Shown here piece after piece: positions 41,509 through 50,625 of a stretch of 59,484 nucleotides of DNA. The notes beneath the pieces were generated by a model. That model was not told the DNA's origin. It did not search any database and saw nothing but the letters and a program-made list of their open reading frames with translations. The DNA is from Rhodanobacter sp. FW104-R8. Lineage in GTDB: Bacteria > Pseudomonadota > Gammaproteobacteria > Xanthomonadales > Rhodanobacteraceae. Where the stretch lies: NCBI RefSeq assembly GCF_001617365.1, contig NZ_LVJR01000004.1:1-59484 (forward strand). Reading direction: 5' to 3'. The position numbers and the translations under genes were made by a program. Every line of letters begins with the position of its first letter. Positions within the stretch are counted from its first letter, which is position 1.

Positions 41509-41961
41509 TCAGCGCTTGGCCGGCGGCGCAGGGGCTGCCGGCACCTCGCCCTGACCCTGGGTCGGAGCGGGGGTTGCCGCCGGCTGTGCGGCCGGGACGG
41601 CGTTGTTGGTTGCGGCCGGGACTTCCGAGCCGGTCGCCGGTGCGGCCGGAGCCGGCTTGCCGGCGGCGGGATGCTTGTCGGCCAGCGCGGCCATCACACC
41701 CAGATCTTCCGCATTGGTGTGCGGCGCGCCATTGCCGTGCAGATAGATGCCCATGCCGAGGCTGAGCAGGAAAAACAGGCCGGCCAGGACGCCGGTGGCG
41801 CGGGTCAGGAACGTGGCCGAGCCACGCGCGCCGAACACCGTGGCCGACGCGCCGCCGCCGAAGCCGGAACCGGCATCGGCACCCGCGCCGTTCTGCAGCA
41901 GGATCAGCACGATCATCGCCGCTGCAATCAGGATGTAGAACACGCTGAAAATGACGAACAT
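41509..41961 (-). CDS. secG: Preprotein translocase subunit SecG
   Basis: 150 residues from ATG 41961 (MFVIFSVFYILIAAAMIVLILLQ). Two transmembrane helices (about 3-22 and 53-72) flank the conserved cytosolic loop GGGASATVFGARGSATFLTR. The long C-terminal tail (about 85-150) is an Ala/Pro/Thr-rich low-complexity region, absent in E. coli SecG (110 residues). SecG assists the SecYEG channel. The gene starts 7 nt after the tpiA stop and is followed by tRNA-Leu 11 nt after its stop, so the tRNA may be co-transcribed. Confidence 0.95.
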   Translation of the reverse strand: MFVIFSVFYILIAAAMIVLILLQNGAGADAGSGFGGGASATVFGARGSATFLTRATGVLAGLFFLLSLGMGIYLHGNGAPHTNAEDLGVMAALADKHPAAGKPAPAAPATGSEVPAATNNAVPAAQPAATPAPTQGQGEVPAAPAPPAKR

Positions 41962-41968
41962 AAGGTTT

Positions 41969-42736
41969 CTATCGAGCCTGTGGCGCCTGATGCGCCGCGG
42001 CGCAGATTCCAAGGAAGTCGGATGCGGCCAGGGAGGCCCCGCCGATCAGCCCTCCATCCACGTCCGCCTGCGCGAACAATTCCGCGGCATTGGCCGCCTT
42101 GACGCTGCCGCCGTAAAGCAGTCGGGTCAGATGGGCAATCATAACATCTTCTTTTTCCAGTTGGCTACGAATGAAGGCGTGCACCTGCTGCGCCTGTTCC
42201 GGGCTGGCGGTATGGCCGGTACCGATGGCCCAGACCGGTTCGTAGGCGATTACCGCCGTGTCGAAGCTGGCCGCGCCGTTGAGTGCCAGCACGGCCTGCA
42301 GCTGTCGCGCGACGACCGCTTCGGTCTCGCCGGACTGGCGCTGCGCCAGTGTCTCGCCCACGCACAGGATCGGGGTCAGGCCACCGGCACGGGCCGCGGC
42401 GAACTTGCGTGCCACCAGCTCGTCGCCCTCGCCGTGGTACTGGCGACGTTCGGAATGGCCGACCAGCACCCACTGCGCGCCGACATCGGCGAGCATGGCG
42501 GCGGAGACTTCGCCGGTATACGCGCCTTGCCCCTCGTGCTCGCTGACGTCCTGCGCGCCGATGCCCACACGGGAGCCGGCATGCTGCCAGGCCAGCTCGG
42601 CCACATAGGGAAACGGCGGAAACACGGCCACGTCGATGCCGTTCGGCATGCCGGCGGCGATGTCGTCCACCAGGGATTTGGCCATCGAACGGCTGCCGTG
42701 CATTTTCCAGTTGCCGGCGACGAGCTTCTTGCGCAT
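41969..42736 (-). CDS. tpiA: Triosephosphate isomerase
   Basis: 255 residues. It interconverts dihydroxyacetone phosphate and glyceraldehyde-3-phosphate. The catalytic residues are in NWKMHG (Lys), VLVGHSERRQ (His) and AYEPVWAIGTG (Glu), and the phosphate-gripping loop and C-terminal LLYGGSVKAANAAE are complete. ATG 42736. It heads a tpiA-secG-tRNA-Leu unit. In relatives glmM lies directly upstream; here an SDR/DUF6445/oxygenase trio intervenes. Confidence 0.98.
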   Translation of the reverse strand: MRKKLVAGNWKMHGSRSMAKSLVDDIAAGMPNGIDVAVFPPFPYVAELAWQHAGSRVGIGAQDVSEHEGQGAYTGEVSAAMLADVGAQWVLVGHSERRQYHGEGDELVARKFAAARAGGLTPILCVGETLAQRQSGETEAVVARQLQAVLALNGAASFDTAVIAYEPVWAIGTGHTASPEQAQQVHAFIRSQLEKEDVMIAHLTRLLYGGSVKAANAAELFAQADVDGGLIGGASLAASDFLGICAAAHQAPQAR

Positions 42737-42861
42737 GGGCTGCTTCCGCTGCGGTCAAACGGCAAGCTTACCGAGGGCCTCCCCGATGGGCAAACCGGCG
42801 GACCACTGGCGTCGGTTCGCCGGCGCGGTCAAGAATGGCGGCTCGTCCGCAGGAACTCCGC

Positions 42862-43665
42862 ATGACTGCCTCCCGTCCGCTTAGCCTGGTCACCGGCGCC
42901 TCGTCCGGCATCGGCGCCGCGTTTGCCCGACAACTCGCCGCACTTGGCCACGACCTGGTGCTGACCGCGCGTCGCGCCGATCGGCTGGAAACCCTGGCCG
43001 CCGAACTCCGTGAACAACATGCCGCCCAGGCCATCGTGCTGCCGCGCGACTTGGCCGACCCGGCCACGCCGCGAGCACTGTGCGACGAGCTGGACCGGCG
43101 CAGCCTGCAGGTGGATTGGCTGGTCAACAACGCCGGCTACGGCGTGCCCGGCACCTTCGTCGCCAACGACTGGACGACCCACGCGGACTTCCTGCAGGTG
43201 CTGCTGACCGCGCCGACCGAACTGGCCTGGCGGCTGCTGCCCGGCATGCGCCAGCGTGGCCACGGCCGCATCATCAACGTCGCCTCGCTGGCCGGTCACG
43301 TTCCCGGGCCGGCCGGGCATACCCTGTACGCCGCCAGCAAGGCCTACCTGATCAAGTTCTCTCAGTCGCTGGCCTTGGAGAACCGCGCGGCCGGCGTGAA
43401 TGTCTGCGCGCTGTGTCCGGGCTTCACCTGGTCGGAATTCCACGACATCACCGGCACGCGCGACAAGATGAACCGGCTGCCCGGCTTCATGTGGCTGAGT
43501 GCGGAAGAAGTGGTGCGCCAGGGACTCGCGGCGGTCGAGCGCGGCGATGCCGTATACATTCCGGGCCGGGTCAACCGCACCATCAAGACGCTGGTGCATC
43601 TGCTGCCAGACCGGCTGGCCCTGTGGCTTTCGGCGCGTGAATCGAAGCGCTACCGGAACACCTAG
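42862..43665 (+). CDS. Short-chain dehydrogenase/reductase
   Basis: 267 residues. A classical SDR: cofactor motif TGASSGIG (residues 11-18, suggesting NADP(H) from the following basic residues TARRADR), NNAGYG, catalytic Ser (NVASLAGH) and YxxxK (YAASKAYLIK). The C-terminal part (WLSAEEVVRQGLAAVERGD) resembles the DltE/YqjQ-like lipid or ketoacyl reductases of this class. The substrate is unknown. ATG 42862 has AGGA about 7 nt upstream. It is divergent from tpiA and 59 nt before the DUF6445 gene on the same strand. Confidence 0.9.
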   Translation: MTASRPLSLVTGASSGIGAAFARQLAALGHDLVLTARRADRLETLAAELREQHAAQAIVLPRDLADPATPRALCDELDRRSLQVDWLVNNAGYGVPGTFVANDWTTHADFLQVLLTAPTELAWRLLPGMRQRGHGRIINVASLAGHVPGPAGHTLYAASKAYLIKFSQSLALENRAAGVNVCALCPGFTWSEFHDITGTRDKMNRLPGFMWLSAEEVVRQGLAAVERGDAVYIPGRVNRTIKTLVHLLPDRLALWLSARESKRYRNT

Positions 43666-43724
43666 GCCTAGCCGACCCTGCCGCCTCCACAATCGTTGCC
43701 ACGATCCGGCCACAGCCTCCACAC

Positions 43725-44396
43725 ATGTCCCTGTTCCCGACCCAGATGCATCCGCTGCCCTACCGCAAGCCCGTGGAGAGCCGTGACTACTGGGTGGTGG
43801 ACGACGTGCTGCCGAACGCCGACGAAGTGCGCACCCGCTGCCTGGCGAAGACCGATTGGGAGATGGGCTATCCGCATACCGGCGAGGTCTGGCCGGGCAT
43901 GCGCGCCACGTCCGCCCTGCTGGGCGACGAGCTGGCCGCGCTGAACGTGAGGGTGTGCCGGCTCACCGGCGCGAAGAAGCTGTGGGTCGAGCAGCCCGAA
44001 GCCGGCACCCGGCTCAACCACAACTGCGTGCAGGTGGTCGGCGCGGCCGAAGGCACGGTCAAACCGCATACCGACTCGTCGGACCTGTGCCGCTACGCCG
44101 CCGTGCTGTACCTCAACCCCGGCGTGCCCGAACGGTGCGGCACCAGCTTCTTCCGCCAGCGCATGCCCGGCGGCCGGCTCGGCGGCAACATCGCGCTGCC
44201 GCCGCATCGCAACCTGGCCGAAGCGCTGGGCAACCGCTTCGTGCAACCCGACGCCTTCGTCGAGGACGTGCGCGTGGCGCACCGCTACAACCGCCTGCTG
44301 GTCTACAAGGCCAACCTGATCCACAGCGCCAGCGCGTACTGGGGCCTGGAAACGGCAGCCAAACGCATGACCGCCGTGTTCTTCTGGATGGCGTGA
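43725..44396 (+). CDS. DUF6445 family protein, 2OG-Fe(II) oxygenase-like
   Basis: 223 residues. A possible iron site H115-T-D117 (VKPHTDSSD) and a distal H200 (ANLIHSAS) suggest a double-stranded beta-helix oxygenase fold of the type found near tryptophan halogenase and peptide-modification genes in Xanthomonadales and Caulobacterales. The rest (YWVVDDVLPNADEVR, GTSFFRQRMPGGR) matches DUF6445 members. The substrate is unknown. It overlaps no other gene; its stop is 4 nt from that of the convergent isopenicillin-N-synthase-like gene, making two oxygenases tail to tail. Confidence 0.75.
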   Translation: MSLFPTQMHPLPYRKPVESRDYWVVDDVLPNADEVRTRCLAKTDWEMGYPHTGEVWPGMRATSALLGDELAALNVRVCRLTGAKKLWVEQPEAGTRLNHNCVQVVGAAEGTVKPHTDSSDLCRYAAVLYLNPGVPERCGTSFFRQRMPGGRLGGNIALPPHRNLAEALGNRFVQPDAFVEDVRVAHRYNRLLVYKANLIHSASAYWGLETAAKRMTAVFFWMA

Positions 44397-44400
44397 AACC

Positions 44401-45336
44401 TCAGATCAGCTTGATCTCGCGCAGGCGTTGCAGCAGGTACTCGTGCGAGGTGATCGAGGTGTCGTAGCGGCGCGGATTGTCCGGCGTGATGCACGAATCC
44501 AGCGGGTCCAGCACCACGTCCGGGTTCGGGTGCAGGAAGAACGGCACGGAATAGCGCGGCTTGCGCGCGTTCTCGTTCTTCGGGTTGACCACGCGGTGCG
44601 TGGTGGACGGAAACACGTGGTTGGACAGCCGCTGCAGCATGTCGCCGATATTCACCACGATCGCGTCGCCCTCGGTGGTGATCGGCAGCCACTCGCCCTC
44701 GCGGGTGAGCACTTCCAGACCTTCCGCGCTGGCGCCGACCAGCAGGGTGATGAAATTGATGTCCTCGTGTGCGCCGGCACGCACGTTCGGGATGTTCTCT
44801 TCCGTGATCGGCGGATAGTGGATCGGCCGCAGGATCGAGTTGCCGACGTCGGTCTTGTCCTCGAAGAAGTTCTCCGGCTCGCCGATGTGCAGGGCCAGTG
44901 CGCGCAGCACGCGGGTGCCGAGCTGGTCCAGCGCCTCGTACAGGCCGTAGCCGTACTGCTTGAAGTCCGTCACCTCGACCGGCCAGATGTTCGGCGGCAT
45001 CACGCCGGCGAATTTCGAATCGCGCGGAATCTCGCGACCGATGTGCCAGAACTCCTTGAGGTCGGCGTACTGGCTGTCCTTGGCGGTCTCCACCTTGAAC
45101 GGGGTGTAGCCGCGTGCACCGCCGGCACCGGCGACGTGGTACTTCATCTTGGTGTCGGTGGGCAGCGCGAAGAAGCGCCGGAACACGTCGTACGAGCCGT
45201 CGATCAGCTCGCGTGCAATGCCGTGGCCGCTGATGCAGCAGAAGCCGAATTCGCGATAGGCCGCGCCGATCTCGGCGACGAAGGCGTCGCGGTCGGTGTC
45301 GTAGCGGCGGATGTCGAGGGTGGGAACATTCTTCAT
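44401..45336 (-). CDS. Isopenicillin N synthase-like 2OG-Fe(II) oxygenase
   Basis: 311 residues with the two-part layout of this superfamily: an N-terminal DIOX_N region (VPTLDIRRYDTDRDAFVAEIGAAYREFGFCCISGHGI) and a C-terminal core with H190-E-D192 and H247 as iron ligands and the RxS pair R261/S263 for 2-oxoglutarate. Despite the family name, most bacterial members act on unknown small molecules, and nothing here indicates beta-lactam synthesis. ATG 45336. It lies 99 nt downstream of glmM on the same strand, and is one of three genes inserted between glmM and tpiA. Confidence 0.92.
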   Translation of the reverse strand: MKNVPTLDIRRYDTDRDAFVAEIGAAYREFGFCCISGHGIARELIDGSYDVFRRFFALPTDTKMKYHVAGAGGARGYTPFKVETAKDSQYADLKEFWHIGREIPRDSKFAGVMPPNIWPVEVTDFKQYGYGLYEALDQLGTRVLRALALHIGEPENFFEDKTDVGNSILRPIHYPPITEENIPNVRAGAHEDINFITLLVGASAEGLEVLTREGEWLPITTEGDAIVVNIGDMLQRLSNHVFPSTTHRVVNPKNENARKPRYSVPFFLHPNPDVVLDPLDSCITPDNPRRYDTSITSHEYLLQRLREIKLI

Positions 45337-45435
45337 GGGCTGTAGTCACCAGGTTGGCGTGCGGTCGGTTCATCCGCCACCGCAGGAGGCGCGGCACGTC
45401 GGGCCATTCCATGGCGACCCGGTACAGCTACAGGT

Positions 45436-46788
45436 TCACGAGCGTTCGGCGGCGGATTTTACCGTCCCGGCGAGCCTTTCTGCCAACTGCTGCACTTCCG
45501 CCGCATCGGCTCCCTCGATGGTGACACGCACCAGCGGCTCGGTGCCGGAGGCCCGCAGCACTACCCGGCCGCGGCCGTGCAGGGCCTGTTCCACTTCGGC
45601 CAGTGCCTGCCGCACCTGGTCGCTGGCCAGCGCCTCGCGGGCACCGGCCGCACGCACGTTCAACATCACCTGGGGCAATTTCTTCAAACCCTGCCGCGCC
45701 GTCGCGAGATCCTCGCCGGATCGCACCAGCGCTTCCAGCACGGCCAGCGCGGCGATGATGCCGTCGCCGGTGGTGGCGCGGTCCAGGCACAGGATGTGGC
45801 CGGAGGTCTCGCCGCCGAGCACGCCGCCGTGTTCCTTCAGCTGCTGCAGCACGTAGCGGTCACCCACGTTGGCGCGGATCAGCGGCACGTCGAGCCCAGC
45901 CAGCGCCAGCTGCAGGCCGTAGTTGCTCATCAGGGTGCCGACCACCGGCCCCCGTAGCCTTCCCTGCGCATGCCAGCTGCGCGCCAGCATGTAGAGAATG
46001 TCGTCGCCGTCGGCGAGCACGCCGTTCCGGTCGACCAGCTGCACGCGGTCGCCGTCGCCGTCGAACGCAATGCCGATGTCGGCGCCATGCGCCAGCACGG
46101 ACTGCTGCAGGGCCTGCGGATGGGTCGAGCCGACCTCGCGGTTGATGTTGAAGCCGTCCGGCTTGTCGCCGATCGCCACCACCTCGGCGCCCAGCTCGGC
46201 AAACACCTTCGGCGCCACCTGGTAGGTCGCGCCATGGGCGCAGTCCAGCACCAGCCGGAATCCGTGCAGGCTGAAATCCTTGGCCACCGTGGACTTGCAG
46301 TACTCCGCGTAACGGGCCACCGCATCGTCGATCCGGCGCGCCTTGCCGAGCCGATCGGACGGCACCGTGACGAACGCGGCGTCGACCTCCCGCTCGATCG
46401 CCAGCTCGACCTGGTCGGACAGCTTCTCGCCGTCGGCGGAGAAGAACTTGATGCCGTTGTCGTGATGCGGGTTGTGCGAGGCGCTGATCACGATGCCGGT
46501 CTGCGCGCGCATCGAGCGGGTCAGGTAGGCCACCGCCGGCGTCGGCATCGGGCCGAGCAGGCCCACGTCGGCGCCGGCCGCGACCAGGCCCGCCTCCAGC
46601 GCGGACTCGAACATGTAGCCCGAGATGCGGGTGTCCTTGCCGATCAGCACGTTCGGCCGCTTGGTGCCGTCACGCGCCAGCACGCTGCCGACGGCGCGCC
46701 CCAGCTTCAGCATGAAATCCGCGCTGATCGGCCATTGGCCGACGAGTCCGCGAATGCCGTCGGTGCCGAAATACTTGCGTTGAGTCAT
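45436..46788 (-). CDS. glmM: Phosphoglucosamine mutase
   Basis: 450 residues. It converts glucosamine-6-phosphate to glucosamine-1-phosphate on the way to UDP-GlcNAc for peptidoglycan and LPS. The phosphoserine loop [15 protein letters not shown] (active Ser about 104), the Mg2+ loop [11 protein letters not shown] and the sugar-binding [10 protein letters not shown] are all present. ATG 46788 ([14 protein letters not shown]) is the family start; the open frame further upstream runs over folP. It follows folP by 49 nt, in the conserved folP-glmM order; orn takes the place of the usual ftsH. Confidence 0.98.
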   Translation of the reverse strand: MTQRKYFGTDGIRGLVGQWPISADFMLKLGRAVGSVLARDGTKRPNVLIGKDTRISGYMFESALEAGLVAAGADVGLLGPMPTPAVAYLTRSMRAQTGIVISASHNPHHDNGIKFFSADGEKLSDQVELAIEREVDAAFVTVPSDRLGKARRIDDAVARYAEYCKSTVAKDFSLHGFRLVLDCAHGATYQVAPKVFAELGAEVVAIGDKPDGFNINREVGSTHPQALQQSVLAHGADIGIAFDGDGDRVQLVDRNGVLADGDDILYMLARSWHAQGRLRGPVVGTLMSNYGLQLALAGLDVPLIRANVGDRYVLQQLKEHGGVLGGETSGHILCLDRATTGDGIIAALAVLEALVRSGEDLATARQGLKKLPQVMLNVRAAGAREALASDQVRQALAEVEQALHGRGRVVLRASGTEPLVRVTIEGADAAEVQQLAERLAGTVKSAAERS

Positions 46789-46837
46789 GGGCTGCCTGGT
46801 GGCGATGAAGGGGTGGGAGGAAAGAGGGAGCTGCCGC

Positions 46838-47752
46838 TCAGTCGTCGTCCGGCCAGCGCGGCATGGCCGGCCTGTCGGCACGCCGCGGCATGGCATCGAC
46901 CGCATGCACCGCCTGCCACACCGCCAGCGCATCGACGGTGGCGGCCACGTCGTGCACGCGCACCATGCGCGCGCCGCGCTGCACGGCGATCAGCGCCGCC
47001 GCCACCGAACCGGCGGCGCGCTCGGCCGGCACCGTCCTGCCGGTCATCTCGCCGATCATCGTCTTGCGCGACAGCCCGATGTACGCGCCGCTGCCCAGGT
47101 CGGCGAAGCGCTCCAGCGCGCACAACAGCGCCAGGTTGTGCTGCAGCGTCTTGCCGAAGCCGAAGCCCGGGTCGACCATCACCTTGCGCCGGTCGATCCC
47201 GGCCAGTTCGCAGGCGAACAACCGGTCGGTGAGGAACCGGTGCACCTCGCCCACCACGTCATCGTAGTGCGGCTCGGCCTGCATGCCGCGCGGTTCGCCC
47301 TGCATGTGCATCAGGCACACCGGCACGCCCAGCTCGGCTGCGGCCTCCATCGCGCCGTCGCGGCGCAGCGCGTACACGTCGTTGATCATGCCGGCGCCGG
47401 CGGCCACCGCCGCGCGCATCACCTGCGGCTTGGAGGTGTCGATCGCGATCGGCAGCGCGGTGCGCGCGACCAGTTGCTCGATCACCGGCAGCACCCGGCG
47501 CAGTTCCTCCTCGGCCGGCACGTCGGCCGCGCCGGGGCGGGTCGACTCGCCGCCGACGTCGATCATGTCGGCACCCTCCTCCGCCAGGCGCAGGCCGTGC
47601 GCCACGGCCGCTTCCACGCTGTCGTGCGTGCCGCCGTCGGAGAACGAATCGGGAGTGACGTTGAGGATGCCGACCACCCGCGCGCGGTCGAGCAGCAACG
47701 GGCGCCCGGCGCAATCCAGCACCGGCGCAAACAGATCGTTCGACATGCTCAT
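46838..47752 (-). CDS. folP: Dihydropteroate synthase
   Basis: 304 residues. It condenses p-aminobenzoate with the pterin diphosphate for folate synthesis and is the target of sulfonamides. The first signature [16 protein letters not shown], the second [13 protein letters not shown], and the later [11 protein letters not shown] and GLSRKTMIG are present. ATG 47752; a second ATG lies two codons in. The C-terminal extension after [17 protein letters not shown] is short and basic. It lies 28 nt after orn and 49 nt before glmM, so one operon is likely. Confidence 0.97.
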   Translation of the reverse strand: MSMSNDLFAPVLDCAGRPLLLDRARVVGILNVTPDSFSDGGTHDSVEAAVAHGLRLAEEGADMIDVGGESTRPGAADVPAEEELRRVLPVIEQLVARTALPIAIDTSKPQVMRAAVAAGAGMINDVYALRRDGAMEAAAELGVPVCLMHMQGEPRGMQAEPHYDDVVGEVHRFLTDRLFACELAGIDRRKVMVDPGFGFGKTLQHNLALLCALERFADLGSGAYIGLSRKTMIGEMTGRTVPAERAAGSVAAALIAVQRGARMVRVHDVAATVDALAVWQAVHAVDAMPRRADRPAMPRWPDDD

Positions 47753-47779
47753 GGCCTCATCAATATCCGGAAGCGGCGC

Positions 47780-48346
47780 TCAGACCTCGACCTTGCCGCC
47801 CAGCTCGCCCATGTAGCGGCGATAATGGCGCAGTTCGGCGATCGAGTCGCGGATGTCCGACAGCGCGGTATGCGCCGATTCCTTGCCGACGCTCTTGGCG
47901 ATCTCCGGCGCCCAGCGCCGGGCCAGTTCCTTGAGCGTGGAGACGTCCAGGTTGCGGTAGTGGAAGTAGCGCTCCAGCCGCGGCATCTGCCGGTGCAGGA
48001 AGCGGCGGTCCTGGCAGATCGAATTGCCGCACATCGGCGACTTGCCCGGCGGCACCCACTCGCGCAGGAAATCCACGGTGGCCTGCTCGGCCATCGCGTG
48101 GTCGGTCTCCGAGATCAGCACCTGTCGCCACAACCCCGACTTGTGATGCTGGTTGGAGTTCCAGCTGTCCATCGATTCCAGCCGGTCGATCTCGTGGCGT
48201 ATCGCGGACACTGGTCCTTCGGCCAGCACGTTCAACTCCTTGTCGGTGACAATCGTGGCGATCTCCAGGATCGAGTCGTTGTCGGTGTCAAGGCCGGTCA
48301 TCTCCAGATCGATCCAGATCAGGTTGTCTTCGTGGGCATGGCTCAT
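47780..48346 (-). CDS. orn: Oligoribonuclease
   Basis: 188 residues. A DEDDh 3'-5' exonuclease that degrades dinucleotides, including pGpG from cyclic-di-GMP. The first acidic pair is in [12 protein letters not shown], and the ExoIII signature [14 protein letters not shown] carries the catalytic His and Asp. ATG 48346 ([18 protein letters not shown]) is the family start; the frame is open far upstream over sbcB, without homology. It is divergent from sbcB across 57 nt and first in the orn-folP-glmM run. Confidence 0.97.
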   Translation of the reverse strand: MSHAHEDNLIWIDLEMTGLDTDNDSILEIATIVTDKELNVLAEGPVSAIRHEIDRLESMDSWNSNQHHKSGLWRQVLISETDHAMAEQATVDFLREWVPPGKSPMCGNSICQDRRFLHRQMPRLERYFHYRNLDVSTLKELARRWAPEIAKSVGKESAHTALSDIRDSIAELRHYRRYMGELGGKVEV

Positions 48347-48403
48347 GGGCTCTCCTTGTGCGACGGAGTTTATCAGCCTTGCCCGCATGCGATGATCCGG
48401 CCC

Positions 48404-49858
48404 ATGCAGACCTTCTTCTGGCACGACTACGAGACTTCCGGCGCCGATCCGCGGCGCGACCGCCCGCTGCAGTTCGCCGGCATCCGCACCACCCTGGAAC
48501 TGGAAATCGTCGGCGAGCCGGTGATGCTCTACGGCAAGCCGCCGCTGGAGATGCCGCCCCACCCCGATGCCTGCCTGATCACCGGGATCACCCCGCAGCA
48601 GGCCGAGCGCGAAGGGTTCGGCGAGGCCGAATTCGCCGCGCGCGTGCATGAACAACTGGCTGCGCCGGGCACTTGCGGCGTGGGCTACAACTCGCTGCGC
48701 TTCGACGACGAATTCACCCGCCAGATGCTGTACCGCAACTTCTACGAGCCCTACGGCCGCGAGTGGGAGAACGGCAACTCGCGCTGGGACCTGATCGACC
48801 TGGTGCGCATGTGCCAGGCGCTGCGGCCCGAAGGCATCGTCTGGCCCACCCGCGAGGACGGCTCGCCCAGCTTCAGGCTGGAGCACCTGGCCAGCGCCAA
48901 CCAGCTCACCCAGGAGCGTGCCCACGACGCGTTGTCGGACGTCCATGCGCTGATCGAGCTGGCCCGGCTGATCCGCGTGCGCCAGCCGCGGCTGTGGGAC
49001 TGGTACTACGGCCTGCGCCGCAAGCAGAAGGTGTTCGAGCTGCTCGACGTGGTGAACATGACGCCACTGGTGCACGTCTCCTCGCGCTACCCGGCCAGCC
49101 GGCACTGCCTGGCCGTGATCGCACCGCTGGCGCCGCACCCGAGCCGCCCCGGCGAGGTGATCGTGTACGACCTCGCCACCGACCCCGCCACGTGGCTGGA
49201 ACTGGACGAGGACGAGATCGCCGACCGCATCTTCACCGCGCGCGCCGACCTGCCCGAGGACGTCGAACGCATCCCGCTGCGCACCGTGCGCGCGAACCAC
49301 GCGCCGGCGTTGGCGCCGCTGTCGGTGCTGCAGGGCGTGGACCTGGAACGCCTGCAACTGGACCTGGCCCGCTGCCAAGCCCACCGCGACGTGCTGCATG
49401 CCGTCGACGGGCTCGCCGAAAAGCTGCGCCGCGTGTTCCAGCGTGCGGCCGAACTGCCACCGCCGGAGGACCCCGAACTGGCCTTGTACGGCGGCGGTTT
49501 CCTGCCCGATGCCGACAAGCGCCTGCTGGCCCAGGTGCGCGCCACGCCGCCGAACGAACTGGGCACCCGCGCGCTCCCGTTCCGCGACCCGCGCTATCCG
49601 GAGCTGCTGTTCCGCTACCGCGCGCGCAACTGGCCCGAGACGCTGGATGCCGGTGAACACGCACGCTGGGAAAATTTCCGCCGGACCCGCCTCACCCGGC
49701 ACACGCCGCTGACCGGGCTCACCCTCGACGACTACTTCGCCCGCCTCGACGAATTGCGTCGCGATCCGCTGGCGCGTGACAAACTGGTCCTGCTCGACCA
49801 GTTGCAGGCCTGGGGCGAACAGCTCGCCGCCAGCATTGACGACAATCCCGCCACGTAG
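48404..49858 (+). CDS. sbcB: Exodeoxyribonuclease I
   Basis: 484 residues. It degrades single-stranded DNA 3' to 5' in mismatch repair and recombination. The DEDD exonuclease domain starts [19 protein letters not shown], and its later motif [16 protein letters not shown] contains the catalytic His and Asp. The SH3-like and helical C-terminal domains follow, with the typical ARNWPETL block. ATG 48404 was chosen; an in-frame ATG four codons upstream is possible. The TAG stop is part of the head of a REP element (49855-49858). Confidence 0.96.
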   Translation: MQTFFWHDYETSGADPRRDRPLQFAGIRTTLELEIVGEPVMLYGKPPLEMPPHPDACLITGITPQQAEREGFGEAEFAARVHEQLAAPGTCGVGYNSLRFDDEFTRQMLYRNFYEPYGREWENGNSRWDLIDLVRMCQALRPEGIVWPTREDGSPSFRLEHLASANQLTQERAHDALSDVHALIELARLIRVRQPRLWDWYYGLRRKQKVFELLDVVNMTPLVHVSSRYPASRHCLAVIAPLAPHPSRPGEVIVYDLATDPATWLELDEDEIADRIFTARADLPEDVERIPLRTVRANHAPALAPLSVLQGVDLERLQLDLARCQAHRDVLHAVDGLAEKLRRVFQRAAELPPPEDPELALYGGGFLPDADKRLLAQVRATPPNELGTRALPFRDPRYPELLFRYRARNWPETLDAGEHARWENFRRTRLTRHTPLTGLTLDDYFARLDELRRDPLARDKLVLLDQLQAWGEQLAASIDDNPAT

Positions 49859-49917
49859 GGCGGGCACCGCCCGCCTCCGCAGCATGCCGAAAATCCGGCG
49901 GGCACTGCCCGCTCTAC
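49855..49917. repeat. REP doublet (REPIN-like) with GTAG heads
   Basis: The left element is GTAG then GGCGGGC-ACC-GCCCGCC (49859-49875). The right element is its inverted counterpart, GCGGGC-ACT-GCCCGC (49898-49912) followed by CTAC (49914-49917). The conserved GTAG tetranucleotide next to a GC hairpin is the mark of REPs mobilised by RAYT transposases. The whole pair can form a larger cruciform. It overlaps the sbcB stop. Confidence 0.8.
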
Positions 49918-49938
49918 CGAACTTTTTGACGAACCGCC

Positions 49939-50625
49939 ATGCCCCAGAGCTATTTCACCCCCGCCACCTTCCGCTTCCTGCGCGCCGTCGGGCGCAACAA
50001 CAACCGCGAATGGTTCCACGCGCACAAGGACGACTACGAGCGGCACGTGCGCGAACCGTTCCTGCGGCTGATCACCGACCTGCAGGCGCCGCTGGCGAAG
50101 ATCAGCCCGCATTACCGCGCCGACCCGCGCAAGAACGGCGGCTCGCTGTACCGCATCTATCGCGACACCCGCTACTCCAACAACAAGCTGCCGTACAAGT
50201 CCTGGCAGGGCTCGCGCTTCTTCCACCAGCGCCGGCACGAGATCCAGGCACCGGGGTTCTACCTGCACATCGAACCCGGCGAGTGCTTCGCCGGCGGCGG
50301 CATGTGGCACCCGGAACCGGAGGCGCTGAAGCACATCCGCGAGTTCCTGGTCGACAACCCGGCCGCGTGGAAGCGGGCCACCCAGAGCAAGACGTTCCGC
50401 GAGCACCTGCAGCTGGGCGGCGAGTCGCTGACCCGTCCGCCGCGCGGCTACGCCCCCGCGCATGAACTGATCGAGGACCTCAAGCGCAAGGACTTCATTG
50501 CCACCACCAACCTCAGCGAAACCCTGGCCTGTTCCGACGAACTGCTGCCGTGGACGGTAGCCGCGTTCAGGCAGGTCGCACCGCTGGTCGACTACCTGTG
50601 CGCGGCACAGGAACTGGAGTTCTAG
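49939..50625 (+). CDS. DUF2461 (TIGR02453) family protein
   Basis: 228 residues. It matches the DUF2461 family by the N-terminal [30 protein letters not shown], the [18 protein letters not shown] block and [18 protein letters not shown]. No biochemical function is established for the family; a nuclease or DNA-related role has been speculated but I see nothing to prove it. ATG 49939 follows the REP doublet by 21 nt. Its stop overlaps that of the convergent MFS gene by 4 nt (TCTAGA region). Confidence 0.9.
   Translation: MPQSYFTPATFRFLRAVGRNNNREWFHAHKDDYERHVREPFLRLITDLQAPLAKISPHYRADPRKNGGSLYRIYRDTRYSNNKLPYKSWQGSRFFHQRRHEIQAPGFYLHIEPGECFAGGGMWHPEPEALKHIREFLVDNPAAWKRATQSKTFREHLQLGGESLTRPPRGYAPAHELIEDLKRKDFIATTNLSETLACSDELLPWTVAAFRQVAPLVDYLCAAQELEF

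Noticed and set aside
41232..42102. Plus-strand open frames across tRNA-Leu and secG
   Set aside because: They run through the tRNA gene and secG, with no ribosome site or domain.
44401..45336. Beta-lactam biosynthesis from the isopenicillin-N-synthase-like gene
   Set aside because: The family name is general for this fold, and no ACV synthetase or other pathway gene is present.
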